Assembly: GCF_025717675.1 (NCBI RefSeq) | Contig: NZ_JAJIRT010000011.1 | Location: forward strand, 120,878-184,877 | Source of the DNA: Paucibacter sp. DJ2R-2 | GTDB taxonomy: Bacteria; Pseudomonadota; Gammaproteobacteria; Burkholderiales; Burkholderiaceae_C | Direction: 5' to 3' | DNA: 64,000 bases | Part shown: piece after piece, positions 8,299 to 22,818 of the stretch | Layout of the letters: each line of letters starts with the position of its first letter | How positions within the stretch are numbered: the stretch's first letter is position 1 | Made by a program: the position numbers and the translations under genes | The notes under the pieces: model-generated | What the model saw: only the letters and a program-made list of their open reading frames with translations | The model's database searches: none | What the model was told of the DNA's origin: nothing

Positions 8299-11115
8299 AT
8301 GCCTTTTTCGCGCTCCTGCTCTTTAGGCGCAGTTCGGCTGCGCTCGCTCGCCTTGTCCTGCCTTTGTGTGCTGAGTCAGGGCGCAGCCGTGGCTCAACAG
8401 GGCGTTCAGCCACCTCAGCCGCCCCAGGCGGCCTCGACCGCGCCGGGCCAGGTGTCGATCGCACAGCAGGTCAATGACATCGAGGCGCGCTGGGGCAACC
8501 AGTTGCCAGAGCTGCTGCTGAAGCTCAAACCACTGGAAGCCGCTGCGCGCGCCGCCGGTGGTGATGATCTGCGTGTCTTCCTGGCGGCCTGGGGCTATGT
8601 CCATGGCGCACTCGACAAGCCGACCGTGGCCGACGCCGCCATTGCCGAGTTGCTGGTCTTGGGGGAGCGGGAGCGTCAATCGCTGGCCCTGGCCTCGGGC
8701 TATGCCTTGCGCGCGACCATGCTGCAATTCTCCGGGCGCATTGAAGCGGCTTATGGCTGGATCGAAGCCGCCTTGCCCTTGGTCGCACAAAGCCCGGACG
8801 CCTCGCTGCGCTATTGGGTCTATATGACGGCCGGCGACCTCGCTGCGTTCCTGGGGCGCCTGGAGTTGGGGCGGGCCCATTTCGAAGCCGCCGATGCAGC
8901 GGCCACCGAGCTCGGCAACCTGCGCCGCAGTGCGCAAGCGCATGTGGCCTTGGCACCGGTCAAGCTGGCCATGGGTGATTTGGTCGGCGCGCGCGTCGAT
9001 GCGGTGCTGGCTTACCGACTGGCGGACGAGATCAAGGTCGGGCCCTTGATGATCGCCGCCAGCTTGCTGGAGTCCCTGGTGGCCGAGCGTTCGGATGACC
9101 CGACCGCGGCCACAGCGGCCGCCAAGCGTGGCCAGGACCTCGCCTACGCCATGCAGCGTCAGGGCTGGAGCGATGGGCAGGAGATCAATCCGCAGGCCGG
9201 CGGGCCGCGTTGGCTGAGCTCACAGCTCCACGTGCTGCAGCAGCTCAGCGGCCTCTACCTCAGCGCCGGCAATTTCGAGCAGGCCCGGCTGTCGGCCGCG
9301 CGTGGTCTGCAGCTGTCCGCGCAGCAGCGCGATGCCGAAGCGTCCGCGCTGGCGTCTATCAACCATGGCATGGCTTTGCACGGACTGCGGCGTCCGGCAG
9401 AAGGCCAGAAGTCGGTCGAACAGGGCCTGGACTGGTTGCGCCAGCGCGGCAAATCGGTGCAGTTGCTGCTGGAGCTCAACCGCTACGGCCTGCTGCTGGA
9501 ACGTACCGGCGATGCCGGCGGTGCGCTGCTGCGGCTGCGCGAGGCCTTGGCCATGGAGTCGGAGCTGGTGCGCAAGGACAAGCTCAACACCGTGCTGGAC
9601 CTGCAGCATCAGTCCAGTCTGGAAACACAGCAGCGCGAGCGTGACCAACTGGCGCATCAAGGTGCCTTGCTGGCCGGCAGCTTGGAGCGCCAGCGCGGCG
9701 AGCGCTTGATGGGCCTGGCGCTGGCCGGCAGCCTGGCTCTGGGGATCGTTCTGACCGCCTTGCTGTACCTGCGCGTGCGCCGCGCCAATCGCGAGCTGCT
9801 GAGCAAGAACGCGGAGCTGGAGTTCGTCAGCCTCCATGACCGGGTCACCGGTTTGCCCAACCGCCGGGCGATCGAACGCGACACCGAGGCGCTCAAGGAC
9901 AGCAGCTTTGTCGGCCTGGGCATCGGCATCAAGCGCTTCGGCCTGATCATGGGCAGCCTCGGGCATGTGCTGGGCGATGCCTTGCTGTGCCAGGTTGGAG
10001 AGCGCCTGCGCGCCGTGGTGACCCGGCGCGGCGGCACCTTGTACCGGCTCGACGGCCTGTCATTTGGGGTCTTGTTCAAGGGCAACAGCGAGTCTTTGGG
10101 CCTCGACGCCTTGCTGCTTGAATTGAGCGAGGTGATCGCACCGAGCTTCCAGATCGCGCAGCAGCAGTTGACCGTGACCCTGAGCATCGGCGCCGCCGAG
10201 TACCCCAAGCATGGGCGCACGCCGGCCGATGTCGCGCGGGCGATCCAGTTCGCCAGCCACCGCGCCCGCGAGCAGGCGGGCACCTGCGCGGTGGTGTTCT
10301 CGGAAGACTTGATGTCGCGCCAGCATGAGCGCCTGCTGCTGGAGTCGCGCCTGTCGCAGGCTTTGGAAAAGGGCGAGTTCGAGCTGCACTACCAGGCCCA
10401 GTGCCGCCTCAGCGACCGGCGCTTGAGTGGCTTTGAGGCCTTGCTGCGCTGGCGCAGTGTCGACGGCCTGATCCCGCCCGACCGCTTCATCCCCTTGGCC
10501 GAAGCCTCGGGTCTGATCGTGCCCATAGGCCGCTGGGTGCTACAGCAAGCCTGCGCCCAAGCCCGCGCCTGGCAGGAGGCCGGCCTGGGCGAGCCCATGG
10601 TGGCTGTCAACATCTCACCGCGCCAGTTCCAGCACCCCGAGTTCATGGAGATGGTTCGACAGACCTTGCAGAGCAGCGGCGTCAACCCGGGGCAGATGGA
10701 GTTGGAGATCACCGAAGGCGCCGTCATGGACGAAGCCGATGGGTCGACGGCGCAGCTCCATGCCCTGCGGGCGCTCGGCCTGCATCTGGCCATCGACGAT
10801 TTCGGCACCGGCTACTCGAGCTTGGCCTATCTGCGCCGCTTCCCGATCAACCGTTTGAAGATCGACCGCTCCTTCATCACCGACCTGATGCGTCGCAGCG
10901 AGGATGCTGCCATCGTTCAGGCCTTGATCCAGCTCAGCCACAGCCTGGGTTTGACCGTGGTGGCTGAAGGCGTGGAGGATCTGTCTCAGGAGGCCTGCCT
11001 GCGCGACTGGGGTTGCGACCTGATGCAGGGTTATGTCTATGCACGCCCGGTGCCGGCGGCACAGGCCAGCGAGATGCTGCGACAGGCCCAGACCTCACTG
11101 GTAGTCAGCGGCTAG
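8299..11115 (+). CDS. membrane-bound EAL phosphodiesterase with degenerate GGDEF domain and TPR-like sensor
   Basis: The 938-residue protein has an N-terminal Sec signal (cleavage near AVA-QQ) and a periplasmic helical, TPR-like region to about residue 460. A membrane segment follows at about 471-493, then a GGDEF-type domain from about 510 and an EAL domain from about 690. The GGDEF signature reads DGLSF, so cyclase activity is unlikely. The EAL domain keeps FEALLRW, LEITE, IDDFGTGYSSLAYL and VAEGVE, as in active c-di-GMP phosphodiesterases. I preferred ATG 8299 over ATG 8275: a purine-rich GGCGAG precedes it and it gives a shorter signal-peptide n-region. Its likely job is lowering c-di-GMP in response to an envelope signal. 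Confidence 0.85.
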   Translation: MPFSRSCSLGAVRLRSLALSCLCVLSQGAAVAQQGVQPPQPPQAASTAPGQVSIAQQVNDIEARWGNQLPELLLKLKPLEAAARAAGGDDLRVFLAAWGYVHGALDKPTVADAAIAELLVLGERERQSLALASGYALRATMLQFSGRIEAAYGWIEAALPLVAQSPDASLRYWVYMTAGDLAAFLGRLELGRAHFEAADAAATELGNLRRSAQAHVALAPVKLAMGDLVGARVDAVLAYRLADEIKVGPLMIAASLLESLVAERSDDPTAATAAAKRGQDLAYAMQRQGWSDGQEINPQAGGPRWLSSQLHVLQQLSGLYLSAGNFEQARLSAARGLQLSAQQRDAEASALASINHGMALHGLRRPAEGQKSVEQGLDWLRQRGKSVQLLLELNRYGLLLERTGDAGGALLRLREALAMESELVRKDKLNTVLDLQHQSSLETQQRERDQLAHQGALLAGSLERQRGERLMGLALAGSLALGIVLTALLYLRVRRANRELLSKNAELEFVSLHDRVTGLPNRRAIERDTEALKDSSFVGLGIGIKRFGLIMGSLGHVLGDALLCQVGERLRAVVTRRGGTLYRLDGLSFGVLFKGNSESLGLDALLLELSEVIAPSFQIAQQQLTVTLSIGAAEYPKHGRTPADVARAIQFASHRAREQAGTCAVVFSEDLMSRQHERLLLESRLSQALEKGEFELHYQAQCRLSDRRLSGFEALLRWRSVDGLIPPDRFIPLAEASGLIVPIGRWVLQQACAQARAWQEAGLGEPMVAVNISPRQFQHPEFMEMVRQTLQSSGVNPGQMELEITEGAVMDEADGSTAQLHALRALGLHLAIDDFGTGYSSLAYLRRFPINRLKIDRSFITDLMRRSEDAAIVQALIQLSHSLGLTVVAEGVEDLSQEACLRDWGCDLMQGYVYARPVPAAQASEMLRQAQTSLVVSG

Positions 11116-11146
11116 ACTTGCAGGCCGAGACCGAACGAGACCCGCC

Positions 11147-12460
11147 TTGTCCTCCAGCCTGCTTTTGATTGCGGCCCTGATTGCCGCGAGCGCCTTCTTC
11201 TCCGTGGCCGAGCTGTCGCTGGCCGCTTCGCGCCGCTTGAAGTTGCGCCAATGGGCCGACGAAGGCGACGCCCGCGCCGAGCGAGTACTCGCCGTGCAGG
11301 AGCAGCCGGGTCACTATTTCACGGTGGTGCAGATCGGCGTCAACACCGTGGCCATTCTGGGCGGCATCGTCGGTGAAGGCGCGCTGACGCCGCATTTCGA
11401 GACCCTGCTGCAAGTGGTAATGGGCGCGCAACAGGCGCAGACCGCAGCCTTTGCGCTGTCCTTTGCCTCCATCACGGCGCTGTTCATCGTGCTGGCCGAT
11501 CTGGTGCCCAAGCGCTTGTCGATGAACGAGCCCGAGCGCATGGCGGTGGTCGTGATCGGGCCGATGTTGGGCTTGATCACCCTGATGAAGCCCCTGGCCT
11601 GGGCCTTCAGTGCCTTGACCGCCAGCCTGATCAAGCTGATGGGCCTGCCGGCCGAGCGCGACAACACCATCACCCATTACGACATCCTGGCGCTGGCCGA
11701 GGCCGGCAACCAGGCCGGTGTGGTCGCTGATGCCGAGCAGCAGATGATCGCCAATGTGTTCGAACTCGACACCCGCACGGTCGAGAGCGCGATGACCAAC
11801 CGCGAGCGCATCGTCTTCTTCGCCCTGGCCGATGACGATGCGCTGATCCGCACCCGCATTGCCGATGACCCGCATTCCACCTACCTGGTCTGCGACGGCG
11901 AGATCGACAGCATCGTTGGCTATGTCGACGCCACCGATCTGTTTCAGCGCGTGCTGCGTGATGAGCCGATCGCTTTGCGTGCCGAGGGTCTGGTCAAAAA
12001 GGTGTTGATCGTGCCGGACCGGCTGACCTTGTCCGAGGTGCTGACCCAGTTTCGCCAAGTGCACGAGGACTTCGCCGTCATCGTCAATGAGTACAGCCTG
12101 GTGGTTGGAGTGATCACGCTGAACGACGTCATGAGCACGGTCATGGGCAGTCTGGTCACGTCCTACGATGAAGAGCAGATCGTGCGCCGCGAGGATGGCT
12201 CCTTCCTGGCCGATGGCATCACCCCGATCAGCGATGTGCAGCGTTCGCTGGAACTCGACAGCCTGCCCCACGCCGGTCAGTACGACACCTTGGCCGGCTT
12301 CCTGATGGTGATGCTGCGCCGCATCCCCAAGCGCACCGACCATGTGTTCTGGGAGGGCTGGCGCTTCGAGGTGGTGGACGTCGACAGCCACCGGGTCGAC
12401 CAGGTGATGATCACGCGCGTGCCTGCGGCTTCAGCGGCCGACACGGCTGACACTGCCTGA
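11147..12460 (+). CDS. paeA: CNNM/CBS-family membrane transporter, PaeA (YtfL) type
   Basis: The 437-residue protein matches the E. coli PaeA/YtfL pattern over its whole length: an N-terminal DUF21/CNNM membrane domain (SAFFSVAELSLAASRRLKL, FFTVVQIG-like FTVVQIGVNTVAILGGIVGE), a tandem CBS pair (about residues 205-335), and a C-terminal CorC/HlyC domain ending in RRIPKRTD. E. coli PaeA is reported to export cadaverine and putrescine; related CNNM proteins affect Mg/Co efflux, so the substrate here is inferred. The start is TTG at 11147, with no better in-frame ATG before the first membrane segment. It lies 31 bp after the EAL gene and converges on the SDR gene 15 bp away. Confidence 0.85.
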   Translation: MSSSLLLIAALIAASAFFSVAELSLAASRRLKLRQWADEGDARAERVLAVQEQPGHYFTVVQIGVNTVAILGGIVGEGALTPHFETLLQVVMGAQQAQTAAFALSFASITALFIVLADLVPKRLSMNEPERMAVVVIGPMLGLITLMKPLAWAFSALTASLIKLMGLPAERDNTITHYDILALAEAGNQAGVVADAEQQMIANVFELDTRTVESAMTNRERIVFFALADDDALIRTRIADDPHSTYLVCDGEIDSIVGYVDATDLFQRVLRDEPIALRAEGLVKKVLIVPDRLTLSEVLTQFRQVHEDFAVIVNEYSLVVGVITLNDVMSTVMGSLVTSYDEEQIVRREDGSFLADGITPISDVQRSLELDSLPHAGQYDTLAGFLMVMLRRIPKRTDHVFWEGWRFEVVDVDSHRVDQVMITRVPAASAADTADTA

Positions 12461-12475
12461 GTCAAACTTACCGGT

Positions 12476-13267
12476 TCAGAGAAACATGCCGCCCGAGGCC
12501 TCGATGCGCTGGGCATTGAGCCAACGGTTGCCTGGGCTCAGCAAGGCGGCGATGGCGCCGCCGATGTCATCAGGCAGGCCGACCCGGCCGAGCGCGGTCT
12601 GGCTGGCGATGAAGCCGTTGACGCGGGCGTCGTCACGCACCAGGCCTCCGCCGAAGTCGGTTTCGATGGCGCCCGGCGCCACCACATTGACCGCGATGCC
12701 GCGCGGGCCCAGCTCCTTGGCCATATAGCGGCTCAGCACCTCGACCGCGCCCTTCATGGCCGCGTAAGCACCGTAGCCGGGCAGGGCGAAGCGGGTCAGG
12801 CCGCTGGAGATATTGACGATGCGGCCGCCGTCGTTCATCAGCGGCAGCAGCTTCTGGCTGAGGAAGAACACGCCCTTGAGGTGCACGCGGAACAGCTCGT
12901 CGAACTGGTCCTCGGTGGTGTCCATCAGGCCGGCATGGATGCCCAGACCGGCGTTGTTGACCAGGTGATCGAAGTGCTCGCGCTGCCAAGTGTGGGCCAG
13001 CGCGGCCTGCACGGCGGCGGCGAAATCGGCAAAGCTTTCGCTGTGACCTGTGTCTAGTTGCAAGGCCACAGCGCGGCGCCCAAGGGCCTGGATCTCGGCC
13101 ACGGCGCTGGCGGACTCGGCCGCCTGGCTGCGGTAGCTGAGGATGATGTCATGGCCCTGGGCGGCCAGATGCAGGGCGGTGTTGCGACCCAGGCCGCGAC
13201 TGCCGCCGGTGACCAGGGTGATGGGGTGCTGCAGGGCCTGGGCTGGCTTGCTGGTGATGGCGTTCAT
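12476..13267 (-). CDS. SDR family NAD(P)-dependent oxidoreductase
   Basis: Classical short-chain dehydrogenase/reductase of 263 residues from the ATG at 13267. It shows the cofactor motif TGGSRGLG, the NNAG motif, the catalytic Ser in NISSG, and the YAAMK catalytic Tyr/Lys pair, followed by VVAPGAIETD and a C-terminal G-G-M-F. The substrate cannot be told from sequence. It is divergent from a LysR regulator, with 158 bp between the two starts, the common arrangement for a regulator and its target, so control by that regulator is a reasonable inference. Confidence 0.9.
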   Translation of the reverse strand: MNAITSKPAQALQHPITLVTGGSRGLGRNTALHLAAQGHDIILSYRSQAAESASAVAEIQALGRRAVALQLDTGHSESFADFAAAVQAALAHTWQREHFDHLVNNAGLGIHAGLMDTTEDQFDELFRVHLKGVFFLSQKLLPLMNDGGRIVNISSGLTRFALPGYGAYAAMKGAVEVLSRYMAKELGPRGIAVNVVAPGAIETDFGGGLVRDDARVNGFIASQTALGRVGLPDDIGGAIAALLSPGNRWLNAQRIEASGGMFL

Positions 13268-13352
13268 AAGGGTCTCGTTGTGAATTTGGGCGGGTGTTTG
13301 TGGGGGCAGAGGCTGGTGTTTCAGCATCATTGAGTGAAGTCTATTGATCGCA

Positions 13353-13382
13353 TTCCATTCGATAAACTATCTGCAAATGGAA
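13353..13382. promoter_or_regulatory. inverted repeat, candidate LysR operator
   Basis: TTCCATT, 16 bases, then AATGGAA: perfect 7-bp arms in the divergent SDR/LysR intergenic region. It lies in an AT-richer stretch 86 bp upstream of the SDR start and 44 bp upstream of the LysR start. Position and symmetry suit an LTTR-bound operator, but the spacing is longer than the classical T-N11-A box. Confidence 0.4.
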
Positions 13383-13425
13383 GAACTGTTCTCGAAATGA
13401 AGACAATTCAGCGTGGAGCTAAGCG

Positions 13426-18668
<5,243 letters not shown>

Positions 18669-18775
18669 GCTCCCTCCGCCACCGCGGCCCGATGATGGCT
18701 CGCGCTAAGCAATGTAGGCGATTGTGTGCGCTCTGCGTGCTCGGTTTTTCCTCGGGCAGCGAGGGTCGGTTCAGC

Positions 18776-20104
18776 TCAGGCCGGCGGTGGTGGTGCCAGC
18801 GTCAGGATGGTCGCCGCCATGCGCGCAGCTGCGCCGCGGTGTTGCGCAGCGAAGTCCAGGGCGCGCGCCTGCATCTCGCTGCGGCGCTCTTGGTCTTGGC
18901 ACAGCAGTAGGGCTTGGTCCAGCCCCTCCCTCAGATCGGTCACACGCAGCGCGGCTCCAGCCTCGGCGGCCAATTCGGCCGCCTGGGCGAAGTTGAAGGT
19001 GTGCGGCCCCATCAGCAAGGGGCAGCCGCAGGCGGCGGCCTCGATCAAGTTTTGCCCGCCCAAGGGCGCAAAGCTGCCGCCAAGCAAGGCGACATCGGCC
19101 AAGCCGTAATAGAGGTGCATCTCGCGCATGGAGTCCCCCAACCAGGCATCGGCTTGCAGGGCTTGCGGGTCAGGCTGCGCCTGCCAGCGGCTGCGTCGGG
19201 CTACGGTCAAGCCCGCCGCCAGCAGCAGGGTTTCGACCTCGCCAAAGCGCTGGGGGTGGCGTGGCACGATCAGCAGCAGAGGCCGAGTCGTGCCGGGGGG
19301 CAGGTCTTGCCAAGCCTTGAGCAGCAGGGCTTCTTCGCCTTCGCGGCTCACGGCGGCCAGCAGCACGGGCCGGCCCAGCTGGGCACGCCAGGCCTGGCCG
19401 CGACTCAGCAACTGCTCATCGACCTTCATGTCGAACTTCAGATTGCCCTGCACCTGCACCTCGGCGGCGCCGCTGGCGCGCAGCCGGCCGGCATCGGGTT
19501 CGGTCTGTGCCAAGACCAAGCGCAGGCGCCGCGCGGCCGGATGGAGCAGGGCGGCGAAGCGTTGGCCGCGCCGCTGGCTGCGTGCCGACAATCGGGCGTT
19601 GGCCAACACCATGGGCAGGTCGACCGCCTCGGCGCGAGCTTGCAAGCAGGGCCAGATCTCGGTTTCCATCAACACGCCGACCGCAGGCTGCCAGTGCTGC
19701 AAAAAACGGCGCACGGCGCCCGGGCTGTCATAGGGCAGCCAGGCCTGCGCGTCTCCCGCCTGCAGCAGTTCGCGCCCGGCCTCGCGGCCGGTGGCCGTGC
19801 TGTGAGTGAGCAGCAGGCGCAAGTCCGGCCGGGCCTGGCGCAGGGCTGCCACCAGGGCCGCGGCGGCGCGGGTCTCGCCCAGGGAGACCGCATGGAGCCA
19901 GAGCCGGCCTCCTGCCGTCTCTGGCTGCGCGTAGAAGCCGAAGCGCTCGCCAAGCCATTCGCGGTACAGCGGTTCGGCCGCACCGCGTCGCCACAGGCGC
20001 AGCAGATAGAGCGGGCTCAGCAGCTGCAGCAACAGGCCGTAGAGTCCGAGTGCCAGAGCCTGGCCCAGGGTGCTGCTGCGGCCGGCGGTGTCAGCCTTGC
20101 TCAA
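18776..20104 (-). CDS. waaA: 3-deoxy-D-manno-octulosonic acid (Kdo) transferase
   Basis: WaaA/KdtA adds Kdo residues from CMP-Kdo to lipid A precursor on the cytoplasmic face of the inner membrane. The 442-residue product has an N-terminal membrane anchor (LGLYGLLLQLLSPLYLL) and the GT-B glycosyltransferase signature. This includes LHAVSLGETRAA with the catalytic Glu, VLMETEIWP, QGNLKFD, and the C-terminal donor-site region LLGGSFAPLGGQNLIEAAACG. The start is TTG at 20104, one codon after the algC stop and in the same frame; no better start exists before the membrane anchor. Its proximity suggests co-transcription with algC, both serving surface glycan synthesis. Confidence 0.95.
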   Translation of the reverse strand: MSKADTAGRSSTLGQALALGLYGLLLQLLSPLYLLRLWRRGAAEPLYREWLGERFGFYAQPETAGGRLWLHAVSLGETRAAAALVAALRQARPDLRLLLTHSTATGREAGRELLQAGDAQAWLPYDSPGAVRRFLQHWQPAVGVLMETEIWPCLQARAEAVDLPMVLANARLSARSQRRGQRFAALLHPAARRLRLVLAQTEPDAGRLRASGAAEVQVQGNLKFDMKVDEQLLSRGQAWRAQLGRPVLLAAVSREGEEALLLKAWQDLPPGTTRPLLLIVPRHPQRFGEVETLLLAAGLTVARRSRWQAQPDPQALQADAWLGDSMREMHLYYGLADVALLGGSFAPLGGQNLIEAAACGCPLLMGPHTFNFAQAAELAAEAGAALRVTDLREGLDQALLLCQDQERRSEMQARALDFAAQHRGAAARMAATILTLAPPPPA

Positions 20105-20107
20105 GAA

Positions 20108-21496
20108 TCAATGCCCGGCGGCAAAGGTCGCGTCGGGCTTGACGCGCTTGAGTTGGGCCAGCACATCGTGCTCGATGCGGGCCAGGGCTTCGGGCGTTTG
20201 GCCTTCGAAGCGCAGCACCAGCACCGGCGTGGTGTTGCTGGGGCGGACCAGGCCGAAGCCGTCGTCGTACTCCACACGCAGGCCGTCGATGGTGATGATT
20301 TCCTTGGCGCCCGGAAACTCGGCCACTTCCAGCAGCTTCTTGACCACCTCGTGGTGCTCGCCTTCGGCGCAGGGCACGTTGATCTCGGGGGTGTTGAAGC
20401 TGTTGGGCAGGCCGTTCAGCACGGCGCTGGGGTCGGCCACCTTGGACAGGATTTCGAGCAGGCGGGCGGCCGTGTACATGGCGTCGTCGAAGCCGTACCA
20501 GCGGTCCTTGAAGAAGATGTGGCCCGAGAGCTCGCCGGCCAGCGGAGCGCCGGTTTCCTTGAGCTTGGCCTTGGCCAGCGAGTGACCGGTCATCCACATC
20601 AACGGGCGGCCACCGTGCTCTCGGATCCAAGGCGCCAGGCGCTGGGTGCACTTGACGTCGAAGATGATCTCGGAGCCGGGCTTGCGCTTGAGGATCTCGG
20701 CGGCGAACAGCATGATCTGGCGGTCCGGCATGATCATGGTGCCGTCCTTGGTGACCACGCCCAGGCGGTCGCCGTCGCCGTCGAAGGCCAGGCCCAGTTC
20801 GGCGTCGGTCGCGTGGACGATGCGCTTCAGGTCTTCCAGGTTTTCCGGGCGCGAAGGATCGGGGTGGTGGTTGGGGAAGTCACCGTCGACCTTGGAGTAG
20901 ATGTCGATCACCTCGCAGCCGAGGGCGCGCAGAATGGCCGGGGCGGAGGCGCCGGGGATGCCATTGCCCGAGTCGACGACGATCTTCATCGGCCGCTTGA
21001 GCTTGGCATCGCGCACGATGCGGGCGCTGTACTCGGCAATGATGTCCATGGATCCGACGCGGCCCTGGCCGCTCGTGTAGTCCTCGGCCTCGATGCGGCG
21101 GCGCAGGCCCTGGATCTGCTCGCCATAGACGGCAGCGCCCTTGAGCACCATCTTGAAGCCGTTGTAATCCTTGGGGTTGTGGCTGCCGGTGACCATGATG
21201 CCGGAGCGGCAGCCTTCTTTGCTGCGCGTGGCGGCCACGTAGTACAGCATCGGCGTCGTCACGGCGCCGAGGTCGACGACGTCCAGGCCGGTCGACTGCA
21301 GGCCACGGATCAGGGCTGCCACCAGGCTGGGGCCGGAGATGCGACCGTCGCGGCCCACGGCCACGGCTTTCTCGCCCAGCTTGCGAGCCTCGGTGCCGAA
21401 AGCCCGGCCCAGATGTTCGGCCAGCTCTTCGTTCAAGGAGCTGCCGACGACGCCGCGGATGTCGTAAGCCTTGAAGATGGACGCCTGAACTTGCAT
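20108..21496 (-). CDS. algC: phosphomannomutase/phosphoglucomutase (AlgC/ManB type)
   Basis: Alpha-D-phosphohexomutase of 462 aa interconverting hexose 6- and 1-phosphates for LPS, exopolysaccharide and nucleotide-sugar synthesis. Start ATG at 21496 (MQVQASIFKAYDIRGVVG); the open frame extends upstream without homology. All four family signatures are present: the phosphoserine loop TGSHNPKDYNG, metal-binding DGDGDRLG, sugar-specificity GELSGH, and the phosphate-binding RPSNTTPVL near the C-terminus. It is first in an algC-waaA pair and divergent from the LytS-type kinase. Dual mannose/glucose specificity is inferred from its resemblance to Pseudomonas AlgC. Confidence 0.93.
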   Translation of the reverse strand: MQVQASIFKAYDIRGVVGSSLNEELAEHLGRAFGTEARKLGEKAVAVGRDGRISGPSLVAALIRGLQSTGLDVVDLGAVTTPMLYYVAATRSKEGCRSGIMVTGSHNPKDYNGFKMVLKGAAVYGEQIQGLRRRIEAEDYTSGQGRVGSMDIIAEYSARIVRDAKLKRPMKIVVDSGNGIPGASAPAILRALGCEVIDIYSKVDGDFPNHHPDPSRPENLEDLKRIVHATDAELGLAFDGDGDRLGVVTKDGTMIMPDRQIMLFAAEILKRKPGSEIIFDVKCTQRLAPWIREHGGRPLMWMTGHSLAKAKLKETGAPLAGELSGHIFFKDRWYGFDDAMYTAARLLEILSKVADPSAVLNGLPNSFNTPEINVPCAEGEHHEVVKKLLEVAEFPGAKEIITIDGLRVEYDDGFGLVRPSNTTPVLVLRFEGQTPEALARIEHDVLAQLKRVKPDATFAAGH

Positions 21497-21668
21497 GGAT
21501 ACCCCTGTGAGTGGAATTTGAGGGCGGATTGTAGGCAGACCGGGCGCTGCCTTTCGGCTTGGGTCGCTTGCCATTCGTCGCTGCCCCTGTCCATCTGTCG
21601 CGTCCACCTGGGTTCGGCGTGGGTGGCAGCGCTAGGCTGAAGCCTCATCACCTTTATGCTGCACGCCC

Positions 21669-22814
21669 ATGAACCACAGCCCTTGGCACACCCTGCAACA
21701 GACGTGGCGACGCTACTGGCGCCTGCACAAGCGGCGCGACGAGCCCTTCTGGGCGCGCGCGCTGATCACCATTGGCATCGGCCTGGCTTTCCCGACCGGC
21801 TTCATCCTGATCGACGCGGCCTTGCGCGGGCGCTTGCCGACCCATGCCTGGTGGCCGTCCTGGCTGCTCGGTATCCTCATTGCCTTCACCATCCACGCCA
21901 TGTACCGGGCGACGGAGCTGCTGCTGTCGCAGGACCGCATCGACCGCCTGCAAGATCAGCCCAGCTGGCGGACCGGCCTGCTGTTCGCCGGCATTCCCAT
22001 CGTCGGCACGGCCTTGGGCATGCTGATGGCACGCCCATTGCTGTCCTGGATGCTGCAACAGACGGTGCGCATTGAAGCGTTCGAGAGTTTGCAGGGCATC
22101 AGCAAGTTCCTGCTTATTTCGCTGGCCGTGTCGGTGATCTGGGGCCTCTGGGCGCAGATCCGCTGGCAGCGCAAGCACCTGCAGCTGCAGGCCACTGAGG
22201 CGCAGCTGCGCCTCTTGCAGGCCCAGATCGAGCCGCATTTCTTGTTCAACACCCTGGCCAATGTGCAGAGCTTGATGGAGGTGGACGCGCCGCGCGCGCG
22301 CCAGATGCTCGAGGCCTTCACCGACTACTTACGTGCCAGTCTGGGCCAGTTGCGTGACGCCGACAGCACCCTGGCCCTGGAGCTGGACATGGCTCAGTGC
22401 TATTTGCAGCTGCTTCAGATCCGCATGGGTGAGCGCCTGCGCTTTGAGATCGAGGCCGACAACGCGGCCCGCGCGGCCGTGCTGCCGCCTCTGTTGCTGC
22501 AGCCGCTGATCGAGAATGCCATCCACCATGGGCTCGAACCCAAGGTCGAGGGCGGGCAGGTGCGGGTGCGCGCTTCCGTGCACGGGACCCGATTGGAGAT
22601 TCAGGTCTTCGACGATGGCCTCGGCCTGGAGGCGCCGCGCCGGCCCCGGCGGGCGCCCCAAGCAGGCCACGGGCTTGCCTTGGTTAACATCCGCGCCCGT
22701 CTGCAGTCCCGCTATCCTGATCGATCCAGCCTGACCCTGAGCACTGGCCCGCAAGGCCTGGGCACGGTGGCCACGCTCAGCCTACCTTTCATCACCACCG
22801 CCAGCCCGACCTGA
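21669..22814 (+). CDS. LytS/AlgZ-type sensor histidine kinase
   Basis: The 381-residue membrane kinase has four predicted membrane segments in its first 170 residues. A His_kinase (PF06580-type) domain follows, with QIEPHFLFNTLANVQSL (phospho-acceptor His near residue 190). The HATPase region includes LLLQPLIENAIHHG (N box) and DDGLG (G1). It lacks a HisKA dimerisation motif, as usual for this class. The LytTR response regulator starts 4 bp later, so they are a cognate pair. In pseudomonads the AlgZ/AlgR pair controls type IV pili and exopolysaccharide; algC lies immediately divergent here, which is suggestive but not proof. Confidence 0.9.
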   Translation: MNHSPWHTLQQTWRRYWRLHKRRDEPFWARALITIGIGLAFPTGFILIDAALRGRLPTHAWWPSWLLGILIAFTIHAMYRATELLLSQDRIDRLQDQPSWRTGLLFAGIPIVGTALGMLMARPLLSWMLQQTVRIEAFESLQGISKFLLISLAVSVIWGLWAQIRWQRKHLQLQATEAQLRLLQAQIEPHFLFNTLANVQSLMEVDAPRARQMLEAFTDYLRASLGQLRDADSTLALELDMAQCYLQLLQIRMGERLRFEIEADNAARAAVLPPLLLQPLIENAIHHGLEPKVEGGQVRVRASVHGTRLEIQVFDDGLGLEAPRRPRRAPQAGHGLALVNIRARLQSRYPDRSSLTLSTGPQGLGTVATLSLPFITTASPT

Positions 22815-22818
22815 CATC

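Noticed and set aside
18914..21640. A 908-codon plus-strand open frame over waaA and algC
   Set aside because: It is the antisense of two well-identified genes and has shadow composition.
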